The translations under genes and the position numbers were made by a program. This document shows, in pieces, positions 17,898 to 28,490 of a stretch of 64,000 nt of DNA. Below the pieces are notes generated by a model. That model was not told the DNA's origin. It ran no database searches and was given only the letters and a program-made list of their open reading frames with translations. Source of the DNA: Flavisphingopyxis sp963800335 (GTDB lineage: Bacteria > Pseudomonadota > Alphaproteobacteria > Sphingomonadales > Sphingomonadaceae). Each line of letters begins with the position of its first letter. Positions within the stretch are counted from its first letter, which is position 1. The DNA lies in contig CAWDAN010000002.1 of NCBI GenBank assembly GCA_963800335.1, forward strand, positions 62,001 to 126,000. The letters are read 5' to 3'.

Positions 17898-18396
17898 TTA
17901 CAGCGCTACGTCGGCGACCTTGTCCTTGTAATCCTGTTTGGGATCGATGCCGATCAGCATCTTGATCCCGGCGATCGTCGAGCTGGCGTCGACCCAGATT
18001 TCGGCGTGGGTCGTGTCGAAGCGCAGCAGGCGCAGCTTGGGATCGTCTTTCCCCTCTTCGTACCAGGCGGCGACGAAGCGGTTCCACAGGCGGTCGACCT
18101 TGCTGCGATCGGTATCGATGCTGAGCGTCCCGTCGATCGTCGCGAAGATGTCGTGGCCCTTGCTGGCGAAGGTCGAGATTGCCTTGCCTGTCACCATTGC
18201 CGAGCTTTTCGACGATGCCGTTATCGGACGAGGTGAAGATGTAGAGCGGGCCGTTTTCCTCGCCATGGACCTCTTCGTCGAGCTGCGCGGTCATCGGGCG
18301 CGTGTGGCCGTGCTCGTCGGCGAGGCCGAGCATGATGGTGCGATCGTCCCTGAGCGCTTTCCAGAATTTCGCCTTGATTTCGGTGTCGTCGGTCAT
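17898..18396 (-). CDS. Pyridoxamine 5'-phosphate oxidase-like general stress protein; one frame break
   Basis: Starts at 18396 (MTDDTEIKAKFWKALRDDRTIMLGL) and reads through TRPMTAQLDE..GPLYIFTSSDNGIVEKL before the frame changes near 18195; the next frame continues GKAISTFASKGHDIFATIDGTLSID, then RLWNRFVAAWYEEGKDDPKLRLLRFD and AEIWVDASS. That is the general stress protein 26-like branch of the PPOX split-barrel family, which binds FMN or F420-type flavins. About 165 aa, the normal length. The break looks like a single-base indel. Confidence 0.82.
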
Positions 18397-18456
18397 CGGG
18401 GTTCTCCTTTTGGGGTTTGCCTGACCAACCCCCCGATGCCCCGCGTGGTTCCGCGC

Positions 18457-18882
18457 TCAGTCGTAGCGTGCGTACATCCACCAGCCGAACGCGGCGAGCA
18501 CGGTCAGCCAGACGGCGATGACGATGACGATGCCGCCGCGCGAAACGGGTCGCTGCGATGCCGCCTCGGCGGCGGCGCGGTGTTCGGCCCACAGCGCGTC
18601 GGGGATCAGCCGGGCCATGATCCACAGGCCTACGGGCACCAGGATCGCGTCGTCGAGCAGGCCGATGACGGGGATGAAGTCGGGGATGAGGTCGATCGGC
18701 GAAAGCGCATAGGCACCGATAAGCAGCCCGACGATGCGCGCCGACCACGGGCAGCGCGGATCGCGGGCGGCGAGCCAGACGGTGTGGGCGCTCACGCGCA
18801 GCTGGTGCGCGAGGCTGGGGCTGGGGCGCGGGGCGATGGGCCTAAAGTCCCGTGGCCTGGCGGAAGAGATAGGTGTCGGCAT
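18457..18882 (-). CDS. YkvA-family (DUF1232) membrane protein
   Basis: The core ARDPRCPWSARIVGLLIGAYALSPIDLIPDFIPVIGLLDD is the DUF1232 signature, followed by a second membrane helix pair near the C-terminus (GIVIVIAVWLTVLAAFGWWMYARYD). The ATG at 18882 overlaps the upstream SnoaL-like gene by 41 bases; a GTG about 29 codons later is an alternative start. Role unknown; the family is widespread in bacterial inner membranes. Confidence 0.78.
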   Translation of the reverse strand: MPTPISSARPRDFRPIAPRPSPSLAHQLRVSAHTVWLAARDPRCPWSARIVGLLIGAYALSPIDLIPDFIPVIGLLDDAILVPVGLWIMARLIPDALWAEHRAAAEAASQRPVSRGGIVIVIAVWLTVLAAFGWWMYARYD

Positions 18883-19231
18883 ACTGGACCAGCCGCTCCA
18901 TCCGGCCGTCGATGACCGTCCAGATATGCGCGAAGGGGACGTCGATCACGCCGTTGGCGCCCTTGCCTCGATAATGACCGAAGGCGGCGACGCGCGTCTT
19001 GCCGAGCAGCGCGATATCATCGGGGGTAGCCGAGAAGTCCTCGATATCCTTGGCGATCGGCCCGAAGACATTGGCGGCGATCTCGGCGAGGCCGGTGTAG
19101 CGCCCGCCATAGGGCATGCCCTCGGCCTCGTGCCAGTCGGTCTCGCCGAGCAGATCCCCCAATGCCGCCCTGTCGCCGGCGGCAAACGCATCGTACAGCC
19201 TGCGGGCAGTCTCTACGCGATCATCGGTCAT
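18842..19231 (-). CDS. SnoaL-like / NTF2-fold protein
   Basis: A 129-aa protein with the NTF2-like layout: N-terminal helix VETARRLYDAFAAGDRAALGDLL, then TDWHEAEGMPYGGRYTG, and the strand pair FAHIWTVIDGRMERLVQYADTYLF that ends SnoaL-like domains. These are small alpha+beta barrel proteins acting as isomerases or hydrolases, or ligand binders; no substrate can be assigned. It lies 30 bases downstream of the thiolase gene on the same strand. Confidence 0.82.
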   Translation of the reverse strand: MTDDRVETARRLYDAFAAGDRAALGDLLGETDWHEAEGMPYGGRYTGLAEIAANVFGPIAKDIEDFSATPDDIALLGKTRVAAFGHYRGKGANGVIDVPFAHIWTVIDGRMERLVQYADTYLFRQATGL

Positions 19232-19260
19232 TGGGGGATCTCCTCGCTATTGCATGATAT

Positions 19261-20439
<1,179 letters not shown>

Positions 20440-20481
20440 GGGGTAATTCCTTTGTGAGTCTCTGATGGTTTTAAAGCTGTC

Positions 20482-20940
20482 TTACACGAAAAACTGGCCG
20501 ATCCAGTCGGCGATCAGCGCGGGCTTGTCCTCGCCCTCGATCTCGACGGTGCATTCGAGGCATTGCTGCCACTGGCCGGGGCGCTTTTCAACGAGGTCGC
20601 GGAGGAGGAAATGGCCGCGCACGCGCTTGCCCGAGCGGACAGGCGCGAGGAAGCGGACACGCTCGAAGCCGTAATTGACCCCCATCTTGACCCCCGCGAT
20701 CTCTGGCCGGTCGGACGCGGCGACCATGTGCGAGAGCAGCGAAAGGGTGAGGAAGCCGTGCGCGATGGTGCCGCCGAACGGCGTCTGCGCGGCGGCGACG
20801 GGGTCGATATGGATGAACTGCGGATCGCGGGTCACGTCGGCAAAGGCGTCGATCATCGGCTGGTCTATCAGCACCCAGTCCGACGTGCCGAGATGCTCGC
20901 CGATCTTCGCCTTGAGGTCTTCGGGGGTGATTTGCGACAT
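20482..20940 (-). CDS. MaoC-family (R)-enoyl-CoA hydratase-like protein
   Basis: I start at MSQITPEDLKAKIG (20940). The 152-aa hot-dog protein has DPQFIHIDP and GGTIAHGFLTLSL, with the Asp and His of the hydratase-2 active site, and VNYGFERVRFLAPV in the usual place. It hydrates enoyl-CoA esters. The gene lies 42 bases upstream of the thiolase in the same direction, so the two are probably in one unit for acyl-CoA turnover. Confidence 0.9.
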   Translation of the reverse strand: MSQITPEDLKAKIGEHLGTSDWVLIDQPMIDAFADVTRDPQFIHIDPVAAAQTPFGGTIAHGFLTLSLLSHMVAASDRPEIAGVKMGVNYGFERVRFLAPVRSGKRVRGHFLLRDLVEKRPGQWQQCLECTVEIEGEDKPALIADWIGQFFV

Positions 20941-21043
20941 CGCGGATCCTTTGGTTGGCACCCGATCTGCGGCGATCGGCCACGCTTTGCAAGGGCGAGC
21001 ATGGCCCGGCGCGGTTGCCGTAGGGGCAAGTTCGCGGCGGCAA

Positions 21044-22186
21044 TCAGTCCTTCGTGTTCACCACCGGCATGACATGCGGATAGGGCATGATCATCGTGCC
21101 GTCGGGGGCCGAGGTGAAGGTCGTCTGCGTCGGATAGGCGAATTCGAGACCCGCCTCGTTGAACGCTTCGACGATGGCGAGGCCGATCGCGTGGCGGCCG
21201 GCAAAGACGACCTCGAAATCGGTGCTCATGATGTCGAAATCGAGTTCGAAATTGAGCGAGCTGTCGCCGAAGCCGGTAAAGCCGGCGCGGACGAAGCTGG
21301 CGTGGTGCCGTTCGACGATGTCCTTGAGCATGTCGGGAATGCGCCGCGCCTCAGCGGGCTTGGTCTGGTAGATGACGCCGATGGCAAAGCGCGTCCGGCG
21401 GCGGTTGAGGCGCGTGAAATTGTCGATCCGCTGGTCGAGCATCTTGGCATTGGCGAGGATCACTTCTTCGCCCGTCGTCGCGCGCAACCGCGTCGATTTG
21501 AGGCCGATCGTTTCGACCGTGGCAACGATCCCTTCGACCTGGATCACGTCGCCGCGGCGGAACGGCTTGTCGAAGATCACCGCCAATGCGGCGAACAGGT
21601 CGGAGAAGATGCCCTGCGCGGCCAGCCCGATCGCGATGCCGCCGATGCCGAGGCCGGCGACGAGGCCGGTGACGTCGATGCCGAGATTGTCGAGGACGAC
21701 GATGAAAGCGATCGCGAAGACGACGACGCTGACGATCAGGCGGATCAGGGTCAGCGCGTTTTCGAGCGTGTCGTGCTCGCCCGCGCGGCGCTGGATGAAG
21801 CCGAGGATCGCCTCGCGCGCCCAGATCGCGACCTGCAGGACCGCGGCGATGGTGAACAGCACCGCGATCGTGCGTTCGACCGGCGCTGGCGCCTGCGCGT
21901 AGCTCGAGACGAGCCGGATCGAAGTGATCAGGATGACCAGCTCGCTGGTCTTGCCGAGGACGCGCCAGACGATCGTGCTCAGCCGGTAAGGGTCGGGCGA
22001 CTTGCGCGCGCGTGCGGTGGCGAAGCGCTTGATCGCGTGAAGCGCGAAATAGATCGCGGTGCCGACCGCGAAGGCGATCAGTATCTCGGTCGTGTGCGCC
22101 GACATCCATGCGATCGCGGCATCCCAGCCGCGCGTGACTGTGGCGCCGAAACCGGTAGTCGCAGCGGCGCTGTTTGCGGTGGTCAA
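21044..22186 (-). CDS. MscS-type mechanosensitive ion channel
   Basis: The product has several membrane helices, then the pore-lining Gly/Ala-rich helix GLVAGLGIGGIAIGLAAQGIF with the following FDKPFRRGDVIQVEG, the MscS signature, and a C-terminal cytoplasmic alpha-beta domain. I prefer a TTG start at 22186, which has tgggggg seven bases ahead and clears the topoisomerase gene; the ATG at 22237 would overlap that gene by 31 bases. Role: release of solutes under hypo-osmotic stress, or small-conductance signalling. Confidence 0.88.
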   Translation of the reverse strand: MTTANSAAATTGFGATVTRGWDAAIAWMSAHTTEILIAFAVGTAIYFALHAIKRFATARARKSPDPYRLSTIVWRVLGKTSELVILITSIRLVSSYAQAPAPVERTIAVLFTIAAVLQVAIWAREAILGFIQRRAGEHDTLENALTLIRLIVSVVVFAIAFIVVLDNLGIDVTGLVAGLGIGGIAIGLAAQGIFSDLFAALAVIFDKPFRRGDVIQVEGIVATVETIGLKSTRLRATTGEEVILANAKMLDQRIDNFTRLNRRRTRFAIGVIYQTKPAEARRIPDMLKDIVERHHASFVRAGFTGFGDSSLNFELDFDIMSTDFEVVFAGRHAIGLAIVEAFNEAGLEFAYPTQTTFTSAPDGTMIMPYPHVMPVVNTKD

Positions 22187-22206
22187 ATTGCCCCCCAGGG
22201 TTCGGA

Positions 22207-23217
22207 TCAGGCGGCGGCGAGGAGCTCCTCGGCGCACGGTGCGTTTTCGAGATACTCGATCAGGCCGCGTTCGTAGCGGTTGAGGTAGCGCGTAGCACGC
22301 GGGAGGCGCAAGCCCTTGCGGAATTCGGCCTGTTCATCCTTGCACACGGCAAGCATCGCGGGATGGATGTAGGACTTGCGCGCGATCGCCGGAGTGTTGC
22401 CGAGCGAGCCCGAGACGTGATCGAGCAGGTCCTTCATCGCGACGTCGCCGTTGCCGTCGACCAGCCGGCTGAAGGCGGCGAGGCTCGCCGACCAGGTGCG
22501 GAAGTTCTTGGCGGTGAAATCGTCGCCCATCGCTTCGTGGATGTAATCGTTGACGTCGGTCGAGGTGACGGGGTGCGGCTCGCCGTCGCCGTCGACATAC
22601 TGAAACAGCTTCTGGCCGGGCAGGTCCTGCATCCGCTTGACGATCGTCGCGAGGCTGCGGTCGGTGATCGCGACTTCGCGCAGCTTGCCCGACTTGGCGC
22701 GGAACTTGAGCTTGATCGTCGTGCCGGTGAGGCGGGCATGGCGGCGGCGCAGCGTCGTCGCGCCGAAGCTCTTGTTGCGCACGGCATAGCTTTCGTTGCC
22801 GACGCGCAGCGCCGACAGGTCGAGCAGGCGGACGACAGCGGCGACCGAGCGTTCGCGGCTCAGGCTGCGCGCGCGCAGGTCCTTTTCGAGGCGTTGGCGC
22901 AGCAGCGGCAGCGCGCGGCCGAAATCGGCGCAGGCCTCGTACTTCTCGGCCTCGCGCGCGGCGCGGAAGTCGGGATGGTAACGGTACTGCTTGCGTCCCT
23001 TGTCGTCGAAACCGGTGGCGAGGATGTGGCCATTGGGCGCGGGGCAGAACCAGGCGTCGACATAGGCGGGCGGCAGGGCGATGGCGTTGAGCCGGTCGAT
23101 CTCCGCGCGGTCGTCGATATGCTTTCCCTTGGCATCGTAATAGGCCCAGCCGGTCCCGGCGCGCTTGCGCGTGATGCCGGGCAGGTCGTCGTCGATATAG
23201 ATGAGCTTGTCGGCCAT
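22207..23217 (-). CDS. DNA topoisomerase IB (eukaryote-like type)
   Basis: Start at 23217 (MADKLIYIDDDLPGITRKR). The 336-aa protein matches bacterial type IB topoisomerases related to poxvirus enzymes: KGRKQYRYHPDFR, LRVGNESYA, the conserved FRTWSAS segment and the catalytic Tyr in ARKSYIHP near the C-terminus. It relaxes supercoils through a 3'-phosphotyrosine intermediate. Complete and in frame. The MscS gene follows closely on the same strand. Confidence 0.93.
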   Translation of the reverse strand: MADKLIYIDDDLPGITRKRAGTGWAYYDAKGKHIDDRAEIDRLNAIALPPAYVDAWFCPAPNGHILATGFDDKGRKQYRYHPDFRAAREAEKYEACADFGRALPLLRQRLEKDLRARSLSRERSVAAVVRLLDLSALRVGNESYAVRNKSFGATTLRRRHARLTGTTIKLKFRAKSGKLREVAITDRSLATIVKRMQDLPGQKLFQYVDGDGEPHPVTSTDVNDYIHEAMGDDFTAKNFRTWSASLAAFSRLVDGNGDVAMKDLLDHVSGSLGNTPAIARKSYIHPAMLAVCKDEQAEFRKGLRLPRATRYLNRYERGLIEYLENAPCAEELLAAA

Positions 23218-23375
23218 CGGTTTGCTTTCGCACGCGTAATCGGTGCGATTCCAAACCTTCGCGGCGGCCATTCGTTCCCGCGGCTGAGGGGCGCGGGACG
23301 ATTAAAAAATGCGCAACAAAATCCGCCGCCGATGGTTTTCGCTCCTATCCCCCGACACCACGACAGGAGCTGACC

Positions 23376-23928
23376 ATGGCCGACCTCAGCGGCAAGAAAA
23401 TCCTTTTCATCGCGACCGACGGATTCGAATATTCCGAACTGACCGAGCCGCGCGACTATCCTGACCGGCGAAGGCGCCGAAGTGACGCTCGCGTCGCCCA
23501 AGAGCGACCCGATCCAGGGCGAAAGCGGCGGCGAGAAACAGGGCAAGGTGACCCCCGACATCACGATCGACGACGTCGATTGCGACGATTACGACGCGCT
23601 CGTCATTCCCGGCGGCGTGAGCAATCCCGATGCGCTCAGGATGAACGCGCGCGCGGTCGAAATCGTCGCCGAATTCGCCGCCGCAGAAAAGACTGTCGCT
23701 GCGATCTGCCACGGGCCGTGGCTGCTGGTCGAGGCCGACGTGATCGACGGCGTCCAGGCGACGAGCTGGCCCTCGCTGCGCACCGATCTTGAGAATGCAG
23801 GCGCCGATGTCGTCGACCGCGAAGTCGTCGTCGACGGCAATTTCATCACCAGCCGCAAGCCCGACGACATCCCGGCGTTCAATCGCGCGATATCGGATGC
23901 GCTGATCGAGGCGGACGTCGACGCTTAG
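23376..23928 (+). CDS. DJ-1/PfpI family protein (YhbO-like); one frame break
   Basis: Starts MADLSGKKILFIATDGFEYSELTEPRD; the frame changes near 23458 and dropping one T gives PRDILTGEGAEVTLASPKSDPIQG. Later come YDALVIPGGVSNPDALR and the nucleophile elbow AICHGPWLL with Cys, plus ATSWPSLRTDLENAGADVVD. About 183 aa, the normal size of YhbO/PfpI-type proteins, which are stress-protective and may act as deglycases or hydrolases. ORF structure is otherwise complete. Confidence 0.87.
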
Positions 23929-24554
23929 AGTCTGAGGTTGTTTCCCGTCATGCCGGCGTAGCCTGGTATCCAGCCCGACTGTCACCCTCAAGCGATGCTC
24001 GGGCGGGGCCCCAGTCTGTGGTGGGACGAGGTGAGGGGGTGACGTGGGCTGGATCACAGGCTTTTATGATCGCCAAGGTCCGTTCTTGGGTGGAAAGCGG
24101 CACATATGCTATTAGAGCGTTTGCCTGAGCCATCTTAGTTGCCATGCCGAAGTTACAAGCTGGAACCAGCCCGAGTCCGGCGCGACCTTGACCTTGCGGC
24201 ACGCATCCTCGCCAAAATACGGGAAGATGACTGCGATTCTGGACGGCACGTCGGAGAGTGCAGACACGCATCATACAGGAGTTTGGAACGTTTACCAGTA
24301 ATCGAGGTTCCTCGTCAGGGCGCAGGGTTTTGGCTCGCTACGGCACCGAGGAGGAGTTAGCCGAATGAACTCGAGGAACGGATTTGTGGTCCGTTGTTCA
24401 ATGCCAACCCATGCAACGCCGCTATATCTCGCTGAAACTGATCCTGCCTTACGCCCGGTTGCACGCAAGCTGGTGCAACAAATGGAATTCAACGGGACGC
24501 GCAGTAGGCTGAATGTCCGCAATTGGGTCGTGAGCGGTCGCTCACATCTTCACC
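23929..24554. other. Gene-poor 626-base stretch with an imperfect long hairpin
   Basis: I find no convincing gene here. The first part holds the inverted repeat entered separately (23961-24061). The rest, about 24070-24540, is less GC-rich than its surroundings; short open frames on both strands (for example 24365-24640 plus, 24292-24522 minus) lack ribosome binding sites and family resemblance. It may be a remnant of an old insertion, but no transposase fragment is visible. Confidence 0.5.
23961..24061. repeat. Imperfect long inverted repeat (MITE-like or intergenic palindrome)
   Basis: gcctggtatccagccc (23961-23976) is matched by gggctggatcacaggc (24046-24061) in inverse orientation with two mismatches. 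The pairing extends inward: gactgtcaccctca against tgagggggtgacg. The arms are about 30 bases with a loop of about 40. The flanking cgtcatgccggcgtagcctgg resembles the common alphaproteobacterial intergenic repeat type. Confidence 0.7.
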
Positions 24555-25928
24555 CTACACCGACGCGACCGGCTCCGCCGCCGCCGCCTTCGCCTTGCCT
24601 AGCAACGGTCGCCATTCTGCCTCTTTTTCGCGGCGCCTGATGTAGGTGGCGAGGCCGATCTGGAGCGCTAGCATCATGTAGATGAAGCTCTGGAAGGCGA
24701 TGCCGACGAACAGCGAGCCGACCATGTAGACGATCTGCGCATTTTCGAGCGCGGTGGCGAGCGGGGCGACCCATAGCTTGTCGGGGTCGGTCGTCTTGCG
24801 ATAGCGCGCGCGCAGCCGCTCCATCTGCCAGATGCCGGTGAGGTGGAGGAGCAGCCACAGCGCAAGGCCGGGATAACCCTGTTCGCCGAGCATTTCGAAA
24901 TAGCTCGAATGATAGGCGCGCGCCTGATCGACGACGCGGTCGCTTTCGACCGTCGTCTGGCTGCCGACGCTGGTCGTCGCCTCGGTCTCGTAGCTGATCC
25001 GGTTGCCGCGATAGGCGTCGAAGCCGCCGCCGAAGGGATGATCCTTGGCGTAGTTCCAGGTCCACTGCCACACCGCGATGCGCGTCGAGGCCGAGCGGTC
25101 GGCCTCGTAATTCTGGATCGTCCCCATCCGCTCAGTATAGCTCGCCGGCAGGAACGGCACCGCGACAAGCACGAGCAGCGCGGCGCCGCCGAGATAGAGC
25201 AGGCGATAGCGTACGGTGCGCAGCATCAATATGCCGAGCACCGCGGCGCAGACGAGGCCGGTGCGCGCCTGAGTCCCGATCGGCAGGAGCAGGCAGGCGA
25301 AGACGAGGCCGGCGGCGAACAATGTCACCCATTTCGACCTGGGAAAAACCGTGCCGAAGCGCGCGAGCCAGACGATCAGCGGAATGACGGCTATGCCGAC
25401 GGTCGACATGATGCTGCCTTCGTAGAGACCGTAATTCTCGTTGAGCAGCAGCTGCAGCGAGCCGTAGCCGCCGCCCGAGAGCAGCGTCTTGATGCCGCCG
25501 GAAATCGCGATCGAGGCGACCGACAGGACCATGATCAGCGCGAGCGATTCGATCCGCAGCCGCGTGCGCAACGTCAGCGGCAGGAAGATCGCCCATAGCA
25601 GCGCCTTCCACACCCAGTCCCATTTGACGAGCGCCTCGGCGGGGAAATCGGCCTGCAGCGTGGTCAGGCCGCAATAGACCAGCAGCAGCACGAGCAGCAT
25701 CTGCCGCCCCGATATGCGAACGTCGCGCTTGGCATCGGCGATCAGCCAGCCGAGCAGCGCGAAGACGAAGCAGACCAGCGAGACGGGGATCGCGTTGACG
25801 AGATAATAGCTCAGTTTCTGCGGCGCGACGATGTCGACATAGCAATAGGCGAGCACGAGCAGGAACGGGCGCTTGAGCCCGAGGCCGAGAAAGCCGGCGA
25901 GGAACAGGACGAAGAAGATGTCACGCAT
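24555..25928 (-). CDS. Putative O-glycosylation ligase, exosortase A-associated
   Basis: Start at 25928 (MRDIFFVLFLAGFLGLGLKRPFLLV), typical for the TIGR03097 family (DUF5935 plus Wzy_C/O-antigen ligase domain). The 457-aa protein has 10-12 membrane helices; the large periplasmic loop with HPFGGGFDAYRGN and ARAYHSSYFEMLGEQGYPGLAL is the ligase signature. Members accompany exosortase/PEP-CTERM systems and are thought to transfer glycan to sorted proteins or act in polysaccharide export. It overlaps the 56-aa gene by eight bases and is divergent from the glycosyltransferase. Confidence 0.85.
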   Translation of the reverse strand: MRDIFFVLFLAGFLGLGLKRPFLLVLAYCYVDIVAPQKLSYYLVNAIPVSLVCFVFALLGWLIADAKRDVRISGRQMLLVLLLVYCGLTTLQADFPAEALVKWDWVWKALLWAIFLPLTLRTRLRIESLALIMVLSVASIAISGGIKTLLSGGGYGSLQLLLNENYGLYEGSIMSTVGIAVIPLIVWLARFGTVFPRSKWVTLFAAGLVFACLLLPIGTQARTGLVCAAVLGILMLRTVRYRLLYLGGAALLVLVAVPFLPASYTERMGTIQNYEADRSASTRIAVWQWTWNYAKDHPFGGGFDAYRGNRISYETEATTSVGSQTTVESDRVVDQARAYHSSYFEMLGEQGYPGLALWLLLHLTGIWQMERLRARYRKTTDPDKLWVAPLATALENAQIVYMVGSLFVGIAFQSFIYMMLALQIGLATYIRRREKEAEWRPLLGKAKAAAAEPVASV

Positions 25929-26091
25929 CGCGCGCGCCCCAACCGGTCGGCTTGGTCGGCGCGGGGGGCGTCGCATCTGGCGCGTCGGCCCAGCTGCCGC
26001 TTTCCCGGTCGAGGTCGGGTCGGCCGAGCAATCGCCACAGCGCAAAGGCGATCAGGCCGTGCGACAGCAGGATGGAGAAATTGTCGACCAT
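25921..26091 (-). CDS. Small membrane-anchored protein (56 aa) upstream of the ligase
   Basis: Reads MVDNFSILLSHGLIAFALWR then LLGRPDLDRESGSWADAPDA and a Pro/Thr-rich tail ending WGARDA. One hydrophobic segment of about 18 residues is followed by a polar, proline-rich tail. Its TGA overlaps the ATG of the ligase (ATGCGTGA), so translation is coupled. It is too short for common ORF cut-offs. No family recognised; an accessory subunit of the ligase is possible (inference). Confidence 0.65.
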   Translation of the reverse strand: MVDNFSILLSHGLIAFALWRLLGRPDLDRESGSWADAPDATPPAPTKPTGWGARDA

Positions 26092-26154
26092 GTCGCCGCC
26101 ATAGTGGCATTCGGTTGACGCGCCGTTAAGCGAATTGCGCTAGGGCCTGCGCCA

Positions 26155-27367
26155 ATGACGCGCGTCCTGCATATCCTCGACCACAGCCTGCCCGCGCATT
26201 CGGGCTATACGTTCCGCACGCGCGCGATCCTGAAGGCGCAGCAGGCGCGCGGCTGGGACGTCGCCGGCGTCACCGGCGTGCGCCAGCCTTTGAAGGGGGC
26301 GCTGCCGGGACCGCCATACGAGACGGGTCGACGGGATCGATTTCTATCGCACGCCGCCCGTTTCCAAGCTGCCGAGCCCGATCCGCGAATGGCGCGAGAT
26401 CGGTGCGCTTGCCGCGCGGATCGACGAACTGTGCGCGGTCGAGCGGCCCGATATCCTCCACGCGCATTCGCCGGTGCTCGATGCGCTGGCGGCGGCGCGC
26501 GTGGCCAAGAAACGCGGCCTGCCGCTGGTTTACGAGATCCGAGCCTTCTGGGAGGATGCCGCGGTCGGCAACGGGACGGGGCGCGAGGGCAGCATCAGAT
26601 ATCGCCTGATCCGCGCCCTCGAACGCCGGGCGGTCGATGCCGCCGATGCGGTCGTCGTGATCTGCGAAGGCCTGCGCGACGACCTGATTGCGCGCGGCGT
26701 CGCGGCGGACAAGATCACGGTATCGCCCAACGGCGTCGACCTGTCGCTGTTCGGGACGCCGCCGCAGCCCGATCCGGCGCTGCGCAGCGCGCTCGGCCTC
26801 GACGATGCCGAGGTGATCGGATTTATCGGCAGCTTCTATGATTACGAGGGGATCGACGACCTGATCGCGGCGATGCCCGCGCTCGTCGCGGCGCGGCCCA
26901 AGGCGAAACTGCTGCTCGTCGGTGGCGGGCCGTGCGAGGAAGCGCTGAGGGCGCAGGCTGCGTCGCCGGTGCGCGACCATATCGTCTTTGCCGGGCGCGT
27001 GCCGCACGACGAGGTCGAACGCTATTATGCGCTGATCGATGTCCTCGCCTATCCGCGCAAGAAGATGCGGCTGACCGAGCTGGTGACGCCATTGAAACCG
27101 CTTGAGGCGATGGCGCAGCGGCGGATCGTCGCGGCATCGGATATCGGCGGCCATCGCGAACTGATCAGGGACGGGGTGACCGGAACGCTGTTCAAGCCGT
27201 CGAATCCCGCCGATATTGCCGCCACCCTGGCCGACCTGCTGGCGCGCCGCGGCGACTGGGAGGCGATGCGCGCGGCGGGGCGCGCATTCGTCGAGCGCGA
27301 GCGCGACTGGTCGGCAAACGTGTTGCGTTACGAACCTGTTTACCAAAAACTGATAGACGCGAAATGA
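26155..27367 (+). CDS. Exosortase A-associated glycosyltransferase (GT4, TIGR04063-like); one frame break
   Basis: The start MTRVLHILDHSLPAHSGYTFRTR is a hallmark of the TIGR04063 exosortase-A-associated glycosyltransferases. The frame changes near 26325; dropping one G gives VDGIDFYRTPPVSKLPSP. Then YEIRAFWEDAAVGNG, VSPNGVDLSLF, VIGFIGSFYDYEGIDDL and the GT4 nucleotide-sugar site region with TPLKPLEAMA. About 403 aa. It probably builds the polysaccharide handled with the ligase gene next door. The exosortase itself is not in the window. Confidence 0.85.
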
Positions 27368-27425
27368 TAACAGGGGCGAAAGCCGCGGACACGATGCCGA
27401 ATGTGCGCATGACGGGAAGACTGTG

Positions 27426-28467
27426 ATGGACGACGAACAGGTCTGGCTCGAAGAGGCCGAATATCAGGATGCGCCCGTGCACCGCCTGCGCAAGGCGCCG
27501 ATTGCTGCGGCTGTCGCGGCGGCGGCGACGATTGCGCTGGTGATGGCGATGCCGCGCAGCTGGGTCGAGCGCGCGGTCTTCGAACTCTATGTCGACACGG
27601 TGATACCCGCCGCCAAGCTACCGATCGGCGACATGGGCCACGCGGTCGTCGCGCTCGTCGCTGCGGCGCTTGTCGCGATAGTCGCCTTTGCCATCGCGCG
27701 GCTGGTCGATTTCGGCCGGTTGCTGAGCCGGCGCAAACGCACCCCCGAACTGGGCCATGACGGCGAGGTCGCCGAACCGCGCCTGCGCCGCGCCGACAGC
27801 CATCCCGACGCGCCGCCGCGCGCGCCGTTCCGGTTCGACGCCGAGTATGACGAGGATAATCGCGACCACGAGGATTACGGCGCCGAAAGCAGCTCCGATC
27901 CTGCCGCAATGAGCGACGATGATGCCGACGACGAGATGTTCGACCTCGGCGGGTTCGAGGCGGGCGATGAGGGTGATGAGGATGCGGGCGAGCGGGGCGT
28001 GTTCGATGTCGCCGCGATCGATCCGCTCGACGCGCGCCCGAAATTTGCCGCCGCAGTCGAGGAAGACGACACGCCGCCGCTGGTCGCACCCGACGAAGAG
28101 ATCGACGCGCTGGTCGACGTGCGCGCCAGATTCGCCGACATGTTCGAACCGGGCGATCGCGACGACGACGCGCGCCGGGGGTTCGCCGCGCGACCTGTCA
28201 CGGCTGAGCACCAGCGAGCTGATCGACGAGCTCGAGCGGCGGATGGCGGCGCGGCAGGGTGTGGCTACGCCAGCCCAGCGCGCGCCCGCCGAAATGGACG
28301 CTGCGCCGATCGAAGCTCGAAGCGGCGATCGAAGCTCCGGTGGAAGGCCGGTAGAAGCTCCGGTCGAACAGGCGATAAACGACGATGACGGCGACGACGG
28401 CATGGATGCTGCGTTGCAGGCGGCGCTCGGCACGCTCGCGCGGATGCAGCAGCGCTCGGCGGGCTGA
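27426..28467 (+). CDS. Membrane protein with long acidic cytoplasmic tail, unknown; one frame break
   Basis: ATG 27426 (a GTG directly before it is also possible). Two membrane helices (APIAAAVAAAATIALVMAM and HAVVALVAAALVAIVAFAIA) are followed by a tail very rich in Asp and Glu. The frame changes near 28185, after which SPRDLSRLSTSELIDELERRMAAR and DDDGDDGMDAALQAALGTLARMQQRS complete a protein of about 346 aa. No known family. It follows the glycosyltransferase by 58 bases. Confidence 0.65.
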
Positions 28468-28490
28468 CCGGCCTCAACGACGGGCGGCGC

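Noticed and set aside
24292..24522. 76-aa minus-strand frame in the same stretch
   Set aside because: Same reasons; composition is like random low-GC DNA.
24365..24640. 91-aa plus-strand frame in the gene-poor stretch
   Set aside because: No ribosome binding site, no family resemblance, and its second half overlaps the ligase gene antisense.
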